Assembly: GCA_017546725.1 (NCBI GenBank)
Contig: JAFYRX010000058.1
Coordinates: 1 to 50,990, forward strand
Length of the DNA: 50,990 bases
From: Alistipes sp.
GTDB taxonomy: Bacteria; Bacteroidota; Bacteroidia; Bacteroidales; Rikenellaceae
Direction of reading: 5' to 3'
The notes under the pieces were generated by a model. The model saw nothing but the letters and a program-made list of their open reading frames with translations. It had not been told where the DNA came from and did not search any database. Shown here piece by piece: positions 32,114 to 39,473 of the stretch. Every line of letters starts with the position of its first letter. Positions within the stretch are counted from its first letter, which is position 1. The position numbers and the translations under genes are program-made.

Positions 32114-34165
32114 TTACCACTTTGGGGTTATGCCGATAAAAATCTCGTAGTTGATGCCTGGCATAGGACGTGAGAGTACCGACAGATATTCCTCGTTGAA
32201 AAGGTTGTTTATAGAGCCCTTCAATGAAAAGTCAGCCCATTTGAACTTCAGCACTTTTTCGAGTGAGATGTTGGACATAAAGTATGGTGGCAATTTGCCC
32301 GTAAGCGATATGTCGTTCGACGACATAGTGAATCGCTCTGAATAGTAGCACCACTTATAGAGGAACGACCAACTACGCCACGACAGGCGACCTGTAATGG
32401 TAGATGAGTACTCGGGAACATAAGGCAATTGCTTACCCACCGACTGGTCGGCAGGTGTACGGGGCTCTCCCTTGTTAATAGAAGGAGTCCACGACAGAGT
32501 CCCGTCGAGGTTGAGTCGCCACTCTTGCGTTAGCGCTACATCGAGGTTGGCCTTTAACTCAACTCCGTAGGCGTGTACATCCTTGATGTTTTCAGGCGAA
32601 AAGAAGCCCTTGGTTGTGGGAAGCCATATAATCCAGTCCTTGATAAAGGATTCAAACCAGTTGGCCGAGCCGCTCAAAGAGTATACGCCCTCCTGCCCGA
32701 GTGCAAATGAGAGACCTGTGTCATAAGTCCAGCCACTCTCTTTCTTCAAATCGGGATTTCCTCCAGGCAGAAAATATAGGTCATTGAGGGTGGGGAAACG
32801 GAAGTTGCGCGACACAGAAGCCTTTGCCACGATGTTGCCAGTCTCTGATATCACACCGTCGATAAAAAATGCAGGGATGATTGGAGTCCACTCCTCGCCA
32901 AACATCTCCTCCCTGATGACGAGCGACAAGCCCAATCGGTCGATTGGTCGCCACTTTGCTGATACCGAACTTGATAATTCAGGACGTCCTTTGCGATAGC
33001 CAACAATGGCTTTATTACCATCTTGGCGTATGATGTTCTTATCCTCACTCTCGACAAGGTGCTGGTGAATGGAGGCATTTGCCGTGAAGAGCCATTTGTT
33101 GCCAATGTAGTATTCGCCATCGACCTGACCGTAAAAGGTGTTTATACGGCTACGCGAACGTGTCATATGCGCCATTATGCCGTTGCCCAAATCACGTTTA
33201 TAGTCGTACGCCATCCAGGTGTAGATGTAACCCGCCTTTGTGCTCAATTTCCAGTTGCTACGCAGATGGTCCCACGAAAGGACTCCGCGAAATGTATTTT
33301 CACGTTGTCTATTCTCGAAATCGGTATCGTCGCCGTGGTCAACGGTCAGCATTGCCAGCTCTCTATTGGAGTTTATATACCACGCATTAAGCCCCAAACG
33401 GTCGCCTTTGCCCGTATTGTAATATACCTCCTGCAAGAGATGCAAATCCTTGTATGCTCCGTTGCGGTTACTCTCAATAGGATAGTATTGGTCAATGATA
33501 TTCATATCGTCATCATAGACATTTACCTTCTTGTCGTGATTGCGATATTTGTAATCATTGGGTGAAGAGGAGTATACGGCGCGTGTAGATACCTGCCAAT
33601 GGTCGTCGCCATAGGTGAGTCGCAGGAACTCGTCAAGGGTCTTGAACGAGCCAAATCCCTGGATGTATTGCAAGCCGAAACCGTCGGCTTGTGCTGGTTT
33701 GGTGGATAGTTTTACGGCACCACCCAAGCCACCGCCCGTCTCGTTTACCGACGATGTGCCGTGCAGCAGCGAGGCGTCATCGATAAAATAGGAGGGTATC
33801 ATCGAAAAATCGGTCATACCCAACATCGGGTTGTTAATCCTCATACCGTTCCACGTCACCTGCGTGTGCGAGGGCGATGTTCCTCGGAAGGCGACAGTTG
33901 CGAGTGTCGCACGGCCATAATTCTTGACAAAAATAGATGAGTTGAACGTCAATACGTCGGCCATCGATAGCGAGATATTCTCTTTGAGTACCAGCGTGTC
34001 AAACTTGGTCTGTTGCGTACCTATCTCCTTCATTGGTTGCTTGCCGTACACTACCACATCCTTGATGGTAATGCCTCGGCGGGCCCAATCTCGTGTGTCG
34101 TTCTCTTGCGCCATCACCATCAGCGGGCCAAGTGCTATATATATTGCAAATATAAGTCTCTTCAT
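32114..34165 (-). CDS. btuB: TonB-dependent outer-membrane receptor, BtuB-like (cobalamin uptake)
   Basis: The 683-residue protein has a signal peptide and a TonB plug domain (about residues 30-170, with VFRGTSPSHTQVTWNGMRIN-like FRGTSPSHTQVTWNG and LGGAVKLSTKP), followed by a 22-strand-type barrel ending in the aromatic IFIGITPKW. It transports a ligand across the outer membrane with energy from TonB. The ligand is assigned from context: the operon begins with a cobalamin riboswitch and contains a BtuG-like lipoprotein 12 bases upstream. It is short for the family but complete, from start to a C-terminal aromatic. The gene name is therefore a context-supported call, not a proof. Confidence 0.85.
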   Translation of the reverse strand: MKRLIFAIYIALGPLMVMAQENDTRDWARRGITIKDVVVYGKQPMKEIGTQQTKFDTLVLKENISLSMADVLTFNSSIFVKNYGRATLATVAFRGTSPSHTQVTWNGMRINNPMLGMTDFSMIPSYFIDDASLLHGTSSVNETGGGLGGAVKLSTKPAQADGFGLQYIQGFGSFKTLDEFLRLTYGDDHWQVSTRAVYSSSPNDYKYRNHDKKVNVYDDDMNIIDQYYPIESNRNGAYKDLHLLQEVYYNTGKGDRLGLNAWYINSNRELAMLTVDHGDDTDFENRQRENTFRGVLSWDHLRSNWKLSTKAGYIYTWMAYDYKRDLGNGIMAHMTRSRSRINTFYGQVDGEYYIGNKWLFTANASIHQHLVESEDKNIIRQDGNKAIVGYRKGRPELSSSVSAKWRPIDRLGLSLVIREEMFGEEWTPIIPAFFIDGVISETGNIVAKASVSRNFRFPTLNDLYFLPGGNPDLKKESGWTYDTGLSFALGQEGVYSLSGSANWFESFIKDWIIWLPTTKGFFSPENIKDVHAYGVELKANLDVALTQEWRLNLDGTLSWTPSINKGEPRTPADQSVGKQLPYVPEYSSTITGRLSWRSWSFLYKWCYYSERFTMSSNDISLTGKLPPYFMSNISLEKVLKFKWADFSLKGSINNLFNEEYLSVLSRPMPGINYEIFIGITPKW

Positions 34166-34177
34166 AGCGCAATAAGT

Positions 34178-35248
34178 TTATTTCCAACAAAAGGCTCCAG
34201 GGATAATTCCTACATAGAAACTGTCGAGGAGTTCTCTATCCTTAGAGTAGCGATATACCATTCCCTGTTGCACATAGTCAATAGCGTCGGCAATATATAC
34301 GTCGCCCGTGCGCGGACATACGGTCAAGCCGTAATACAGCGTGTTGTCATACGGCAGGAATGGTCGTACGGGCACTCTGTCGGCCGTCACGTCCATCTCC
34401 CACACGTCGTCGTTGAGCCAGTAGAGTTTGTCCTTCGTGCCGTTGAGTTGCACCTCCGACGGCCAGTCTCCGAAGTCGAACTTAAACTGTTTCTCGATTG
34501 TGAATGTCTCGGCATCGATGCGATAGAGCGAAGGTGCCTCGTGTCCGTATGGTGAGCCTTCGTAGCCGCCATCGGTGATTGTCCACAATTTGTCGTTGCA
34601 GTCCATCACGAGCGATGTGGGCTGTATTCCCACGGTGAGTTCATCTACCACCTGGTCGGTCTCGGTGTCGATTTTGAGGATGCGGTTTTGGTACGACCAG
34701 CAATTCACATATACATACTTACCATACTGCACCATTTGCTCGGTAGAGCCACTCTCCATAGTCATATTGGGGATGTCGATATAGCCCGTAATCTCGTAAC
34801 GCTTGGGGTTTACTATGAATATGCGGTTATCCCAAATCTGCGTGACGTAGGCCTTCTCATCCGACAGGAAATGTATGTATCGTGGCGATGTGAGGTTTGT
34901 GATTCGGCCCACCTCCTTGAAGGTGTTAATGTCGATGGCGAAAATTACGTGCGAATTGTTCACCACCACCCATCCTATGCCGTTGCGTATAATCATCGAC
35001 TGTGCCACGTCGCCCAACTTCATACCGTTGGCACGATAGAAAATCTCGTTCTGCACACTCTTTGTTGCGGGGTCATAGTACGAAAGTGTTGCATTACCAT
35101 ACTGGAAATTGCCCTCGTTGGTAATGAATAGCCCCTTGCCCGAAGTTGAGGTGTCAAAATCCTCCTCCAAGCCGTACTCCCACTTCATACACGATGTAGG
35201 AAGCAGGAGCAGGGCAAGAAGTATTAACCTAACAAACGTTCTTGTCAT
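34178..35248 (-). CDS. btuG: BtuG-like beta-propeller surface lipoprotein
   Basis: The 356-residue lipoprotein has the lipobox LLLPTSCM. The rest is made of YncE-like propeller blades, for example TKSVQNEIFYRANGMKLGDVAQ, RIFIVNPKRYEITGYIDIPN, LKIDTETDQVVDELTVG, PTSLVMDCNDKLWTITDGG and VCPRTGDVYIADAIDYV. In Bacteroides, BtuG is a seven-bladed surface lipoprotein that binds vitamin B12 very tightly and caps BtuB. Being adjacent to a BtuB-like receptor under a cobalamin riboswitch makes the same role likely. It is 8 bases after the PKD/Ig gene and 12 before btuB. Binding residues cannot be assigned from sequence alone. Confidence 0.85.
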   Translation of the reverse strand: MTRTFVRLILLALLLLPTSCMKWEYGLEEDFDTSTSGKGLFITNEGNFQYGNATLSYYDPATKSVQNEIFYRANGMKLGDVAQSMIIRNGIGWVVVNNSHVIFAIDINTFKEVGRITNLTSPRYIHFLSDEKAYVTQIWDNRIFIVNPKRYEITGYIDIPNMTMESGSTEQMVQYGKYVYVNCWSYQNRILKIDTETDQVVDELTVGIQPTSLVMDCNDKLWTITDGGYEGSPYGHEAPSLYRIDAETFTIEKQFKFDFGDWPSEVQLNGTKDKLYWLNDDVWEMDVTADRVPVRPFLPYDNTLYYGLTVCPRTGDVYIADAIDYVQQGMVYRYSKDRELLDSFYVGIIPGAFCWK

Positions 35249-35256
35249 AAGTTATG

Positions 35257-37020
35257 TTACTTTTTCATATTGTAATCGTAGAATCCAAAGACCTCTGTCG
35301 AGACCTCTCCCAACCAACCACTCTTGGTGTTCACACCCACCTGCACCTTCACGAAGTCGATGTAATCCAAATGTATAGGCCTGCACTCAAAGTCTATGGC
35401 ATTTGATATTTTGAAGTGGTTAGCATTGGCATCCGCATTGGCATTTGCCTCGTCTGTGAGTCGGTCGGTGGGGCTGAAATTATCTACATAACCCCAATCG
35501 TACTCCGCATTCACCCAGTATGTGCCATTGCCCGAAGCGTCGAAGTTGCGCGCTTTAAGGCAGGTGCCAGTCAGTGTGTAACTATCCTCCTCAATCCACA
35601 AAGGATAGTAGTAATCTTGTCTGTGGAATGCTTTCAAATAGTCAATCTCCCCACTATTGCCGTAGTTATCGGTCCACTGCACAGGCATTTTAGGGCCTGT
35701 GGGGCGATAGTAGGTTACTGCATAGTCCTGTATGGTCTCCTCGTTGCCTGTCTCCGAGCCTGCTAACTCATACCAAGTGTCGTCGGGCAGGCCATTGCCG
35801 TTCTCGTCCTGCATTACCCACACGATACCTGGCTCCGATGAGCCTTTAAACGAATTGCCGAGGATTCCGAGGTCATAATCGCCCGAATTGTCGATACTAT
35901 GGTCGAAGCCTACAACGATGTAACCTCCAAAGCCTCCCAACGATACCCAAATAGGATTAGGAGTGCCATCCTCCTTGGTCTGTGACATTCGAGCCTCGGC
36001 ATAGGCTATTGCAGCCTCGGGTGTTGTCTGCGTGCCGTCAAAACCGCCAGTCTGCAACTCGTTGATAAACTGTCCAGGTGCGGGGGTATATTCATATACC
36101 TTGTTCCAGTCGGCCTTCGATGTGCTACTCATTTCACGATAGAACGCACCCTCCTCGTAAACGGTTACTACAAATTCGTGCGAGAGTGTGATATGCTTGT
36201 CCTCCTGCTCTCTTGTGGCAGTCGCTGCTATGTGGTACTCCCCCGCCTTTTGGGGCTCAAATACAAATGACTCCTCGCCCTCTGTAGCCTCGCCGTCGTC
36301 TATCTGCCAACTGAACGCTACGCCCTCGGTATTGCTTACCATAGACGGCTTGATTTGCAATCGGCGACCCGCTACGGTGTGATACTCGGTGCGGTTGAAC
36401 TCCCACGCAAATGGCATATCCTCGGCATTGAGCACCTCCACATTCACACTGTCGCTGTGCGTACCATCCTCATTGGTTGCAGTCACCGTGATGGTATAAC
36501 TACCCACCTCCTCGGCCTTGAATGTGTATGTCGACTCCTTTCCGCCGCTCTGTTCATTGACATTCCACTCGAGCGTTGTCTCGAGTGTTGTCTCGCGTAC
36601 CGTAGAGTTGAATTTGACCTCTGTGCCAACAGCCACCGTCAGGTTTTTATTGCCAGCGATTGAGATTGTAGGTATCTCCAAATCAATGACATCCACACGA
36701 ATCTCCTCTTCGTCGGAGCCCCCCTCGGTGGTGACTGTAATAGTTATAAAATACTGGCCAATCTCCTCAACTGTAAACGACAACGAGGGTGAAGTGCCAA
36801 GCACTTCACCTCCCATCGTCCAACTGAATGTAGCCTCCTCTGCCGACTCGTAACTGGGTGCGATAATTATTTCGCGTCCCTGCTTGACAGTGTAGATTCC
36901 TGTCTCGCTGTCGAGTACGATGTTCGGGGGCAAGGTTGTTGTGATATCATCGTCTATATTACACGACCACGATAGCGCAGCAACCATACATAAACTTACA
37001 TACACTAAAATCCTTTTCAT
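35257..37020 (-). CDS. PKD/Ig-domain surface lipoprotein of the B12 locus
   Basis: The 587-residue protein has a lipobox (ALSWSCN). Residues about 30-290 hold three Ig/PKD-like beta domains with repeated patterns such as SLSFTVEEIGQYFITITV, STYTFKAEEVGSYTITVTA and SFVFEPQKAGEYHIAATA. The C-terminal part (about 300-587) is a separate globular domain with VSLGGFGGYIVVGFDHSI and a Ca-binding-like loop DENGNGLPDDTWYEL. The stretch DEANANADANANHF is low-complexity. Surface proteins of this type are encoded in Bacteroidetes B12 loci; its job could be ligand capture or assembly of the BtuB-BtuG complex. It lies between the DUF4465 protein and BtuG with gaps of 15 and 8 bases. Confidence 0.8.
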   Translation of the reverse strand: MKRILVYVSLCMVAALSWSCNIDDDITTTLPPNIVLDSETGIYTVKQGREIIIAPSYESAEEATFSWTMGGEVLGTSPSLSFTVEEIGQYFITITVTTEGGSDEEEIRVDVIDLEIPTISIAGNKNLTVAVGTEVKFNSTVRETTLETTLEWNVNEQSGGKESTYTFKAEEVGSYTITVTATNEDGTHSDSVNVEVLNAEDMPFAWEFNRTEYHTVAGRRLQIKPSMVSNTEGVAFSWQIDDGEATEGEESFVFEPQKAGEYHIAATATREQEDKHITLSHEFVVTVYEEGAFYREMSSTSKADWNKVYEYTPAPGQFINELQTGGFDGTQTTPEAAIAYAEARMSQTKEDGTPNPIWVSLGGFGGYIVVGFDHSIDNSGDYDLGILGNSFKGSSEPGIVWVMQDENGNGLPDDTWYELAGSETGNEETIQDYAVTYYRPTGPKMPVQWTDNYGNSGEIDYLKAFHRQDYYYPLWIEEDSYTLTGTCLKARNFDASGNGTYWVNAEYDWGYVDNFSPTDRLTDEANANADANANHFKISNAIDFECRPIHLDYIDFVKVQVGVNTKSGWLGEVSTEVFGFYDYNMKK

Positions 37021-37035
37021 CTATATTTCCTATCC

Positions 37036-38781
37036 TTATTTCTTAACACGAACTGCTACATCATCGTAAGCAAAGTAAGCGGGAATGGTAAAACCTTCAC
37101 GACCACCCATATCGTCTGAATACTCAAAATTGAAGTTCACGTGGGCTACCTCGCCAAGTTCCGACAAGTCCCATTTAGCCCACTCTGTGAGAGGTACACC
37201 ATCTTTCACTAAATAGAATTCTGACTTTGAGTCACAATAGTTTTCACCTTGGTCAGATGCTCCAAAACCATAATCTTTTGAGCAATAACCGTATGCTACA
37301 ATTTTCAAGTTAGAATCTGTGGTTAACCCCACATAATTACCACCAAAGCCACCTTGGCCAGGCTGAGATACGCCAGGTTGCCAAACTCCGTATACGAGTT
37401 GATTGAGTGTGTAGTTGGTAAGAGTCACCCACATATGGTCAATTACTCGTGGCTCTCCATCAAACTCGAAGCCTGTAAGGCGGTCTGACATACCCTGACT
37501 CTTTTCGTCTTGATATCCATAATGAACAGCAAAGTTTTCTCCCGAGTGAGCACCAATAGGAGTCATAAGTTGGAGCATCTGCCATCCTGCATATTCCAAT
37601 ATAGCATCTACATTCGCACCTGTATTTTCATAATACTCCTCAACATAAGGTCGTAAATCATCATTTGTATAATTTGGCTTTGTGTAATTAGAGATAATGT
37701 GACCTCCTGACCAATAGCAGTAGTAGTCCATATCCCAAGCGTTTGTAAAGGTGTGTTTAATATCGGTGTTGCCTTCATCCCACCAAGTGTATCGTGCATC
37801 GCCGCCACCATATCCACCGTCGCCATAGGTTTTGGGGTCACCATACTGCATTTCGGGAATCAAATCACTCCATTTCTCGATAGTCCACCAATCTCCATAC
37901 TCTAATTCGTATGCATTAAACTGCTTATCCTCATCCTCAAATGTCAATACTCGCAATTCATAATCGAGTTCAGGCTCCACTAAAGCAGACTTTGCGATTT
38001 TGCTCTTCACTCGCTGTGTAGCGCCAGCGACAAAGTCAGAAGAGGGAGTCTTCACCTCGGTAAATTTCTTGCCACCCTCGAAAGCATAAGTAATAGTCAA
38101 CTCTTGACCAGCAACTGCTGCGGGCAAGCATACCATAACGGCCATAACACCGTTGTTTGATGACTGCAGAGCGTAACCGCCCTCGAAGTTAATCTTGATA
38201 GTGTTGCTGCCATTTGTAACATTATCATCCCACTCATCGTTTTTAAAGTCGTAAGTACGCTCACCTGCAATATTTACACCCTCGGGAGCAGAGAGAGTAA
38301 TAGAGTTCAACTTGGGCATATCGCTATCGTCGGTAGTAGTGTCAAACCATACGTAAGCGGTCTTATGCTTCAAGAAGAAGGCATTATACTTGTCAAGTGT
38401 AGCGTATCCGAAGTCGCCATCGTTGCCCAAGTTGCCGTCTGCTGTCTGCTCGGCAAGAACATTTGCGGCTTCAGAATTACCTGTCATATTGTAGAACACG
38501 TGTCCTACGCCTGAGTAGGCAGGTGAGCCGTTATAGAAGGTGAAGTTTGCAATCTTGCAACCCTCAGAGATAGCCTCGCTCTTTGTTGAGCCCAACCAGA
38601 TATAATCTCCATCCGACCAAAGGAAAGGAATTGAAGATTGATTTGGTGTATCAAATGCGGTACGGGTATCCTCGCAACTATAACCCGTTACAACCAATTT
38701 CTCGACAGACGCTGTGTCATCAATATCGTTACAACCAATGGCAAGAGCCACTGTTGCCATTGCTACAAAAATTTTTTTCAT
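37036..38781 (-). CDS. DUF4465-type lipoprotein (BtuH-like candidate B12 binder) with fimbrillin-like N-terminus
   Basis: The 581-residue protein has a lipobox (VALAIGCN). The N-terminal third resembles fimbrillin-type proteins: EDTRTAFDTPNQSSIPFLWSDGDYIWL. The C-terminal part shows DUF4465 features: WTIEKWSDLIPEM, CYWSGGHIISNYTKPNY, GFEFDGEPRVIDHMWVTLTNYTLN and the final FTIPAYFAYDDVAVRV. To my knowledge DUF4465 lipoproteins include the BtuH class of surface B12-binding proteins in Bacteroides; that link is from memory and should be treated as likely, not certain. It is the first large gene after the riboswitch and small peptide, so its expression should fall when cobalamin is plentiful. Confidence 0.8.
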   Translation of the reverse strand: MKKIFVAMATVALAIGCNDIDDTASVEKLVVTGYSCEDTRTAFDTPNQSSIPFLWSDGDYIWLGSTKSEAISEGCKIANFTFYNGSPAYSGVGHVFYNMTGNSEAANVLAEQTADGNLGNDGDFGYATLDKYNAFFLKHKTAYVWFDTTTDDSDMPKLNSITLSAPEGVNIAGERTYDFKNDEWDDNVTNGSNTIKINFEGGYALQSSNNGVMAVMVCLPAAVAGQELTITYAFEGGKKFTEVKTPSSDFVAGATQRVKSKIAKSALVEPELDYELRVLTFEDEDKQFNAYELEYGDWWTIEKWSDLIPEMQYGDPKTYGDGGYGGGDARYTWWDEGNTDIKHTFTNAWDMDYYCYWSGGHIISNYTKPNYTNDDLRPYVEEYYENTGANVDAILEYAGWQMLQLMTPIGAHSGENFAVHYGYQDEKSQGMSDRLTGFEFDGEPRVIDHMWVTLTNYTLNQLVYGVWQPGVSQPGQGGFGGNYVGLTTDSNLKIVAYGYCSKDYGFGASDQGENYCDSKSEFYLVKDGVPLTEWAKWDLSELGEVAHVNFNFEYSDDMGGREGFTIPAYFAYDDVAVRVKK

Positions 38782-38812
38782 AATTGTTCTTTTTTAGAGT
38801 TTGTAGTTAGTT

Positions 38813-38920
38813 TTACATATCACCCCAAGGTGATGACTCCTGCTGCGATGCAGCAAAGCCCTTCTCGATTTCGATTTGCAGCACTTCAATCTCTGGCTGC
38901 ACGTAATTCTTTTTCTCCAT
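38813..38920 (-). CDS. 35-residue peptide between riboswitch and the DUF4465 gene
   Basis: A short open frame reads ATG at 38918-38920 and stops at 38813-38815. The peptide begins MEKKNYVQPEIEVLQIE, then a hinge EKGFAASQQ, and ends SSPWGDM. Small proteins with a KKxYxxPxIEVxxIExExGFAxS pattern are common upstream of surface-protein genes in Bacteroidales, and codon use here is coding-like. Their function is not established as far as I know; a role as a leader or secreted peptide is conceivable. The gene follows the cobalamin riboswitch leader and precedes the DUF4465 gene by 31 bases. Confidence 0.7.
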   Translation of the reverse strand: MEKKNYVQPEIEVLQIEIEKGFAASQQESSPWGDM

Positions 38921-39125
38921 AGCAAAAAAATGTTTAAGTTAATTAAAAAAATGTTTGCTTGTGGAGCAGAACCATAAATTAACTCAAAACAATCCTTTGT
39001 CGTGAAGACGAAGCCCCTTTGCGACAAACTCCGCATTGCCACCTTCGACGTGGCACAAATCTCAATTTGACGGATAAATTTAGTTTTGATTCGTCCCGTA
39101 GTCCTGCAGGTCACAATCTGTTAAA
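38921..39125 (-). other. long leader between cobalamin aptamer and first ORF of the B12 operon
   Basis: About 200 bases separate the aptamer from the small ORF. On the minus strand they can form GCCAC/GTGGC (around 39041-39057) and TTGTCG/CGACAA hairpins. No terminator with a U run is evident, so any expression platform may work on translation or through these hairpins. No open frame here is supported as a gene. Confidence 0.5.
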
Positions 39126-39316
39126 TGCAAAAGGCAGGTCTTCTGACTTATTCCATTTGTAGCGCCTTCCCAACGGTTTTCCGTCAGTGGCAAAGAATAC
39201 CACAAATAAATTCTCCTAACGAGAATGGAACTTACAGCAACAGGTATTGTCACGGATTCACACCGTATTCCCTTTTCACCTTTCGTAACGCTTGGTCCGT
39301 AAAGGCGCCTTATGCA
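39126..39316 (-). promoter_or_regulatory. cobalamin riboswitch
   Basis: The minus strand carries the hallmarks of a B12 riboswitch: AAAGGTG then AAAAGGGAATACGGTG, TGAATCCGTGAC, the B12-box-like TTTGCCACTG, a GGGAAGGCG segment, and AGTCAGAAGACCTGCC near the end. The P1 stem is TGCATAAGGC (39307-39316) with GCCTTTTGCA (39126-39135), one mismatch. It starts within a few bases of the predicted transcription start and controls the small peptide, DUF4465, PKD/Ig, btuG and btuB genes. The expected ligand is adenosylcobalamin or another cobalamin; high levels should switch the operon off. Confidence 0.95.
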
Positions 39317-39319
39317 CTG

Positions 39320-39327
39320 CAAATATA
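39320..39327 (-). promoter_or_regulatory. -7 promoter element of the B12 operon
   Basis: The minus strand reads TATATTTG, placing the transcription start at the 5' edge of the riboswitch P1 stem. The region 39328-39410 between it and the GH3 terminator holds no other recognisable feature. Confidence 0.6.
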
Positions 39328-39410
39328 TACATTATTTTGATTGGGTGTTATTTATGTTGTGATTTTTTTAATAATTTTTTGTTTTAGGCGTTGTGTTTGG
39401 ATTGGTTAGG

Positions 39411-39448
39411 CAAAATAAAAAGGTGCAAATCCCGAAAGATTTACACCT
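39411..39448 (-). terminator. intrinsic terminator of the GH3 gene
   Basis: AGGTG-AAATC (39421-39431) pairs with GATTT-CACCT (39438-39448), and the minus strand continues with TTTTTATTTTG. Confidence 0.85.
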
Positions 39449-39473
39449 CTTGTTGTTCCTTGTGGCCGATTAA

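Noticed and set aside
38794-39114. 106-codon minus-strand open frame in the B12 leader
   Set aside because: It overlaps the better-supported 35-residue ORF in another frame and the leader hairpins.
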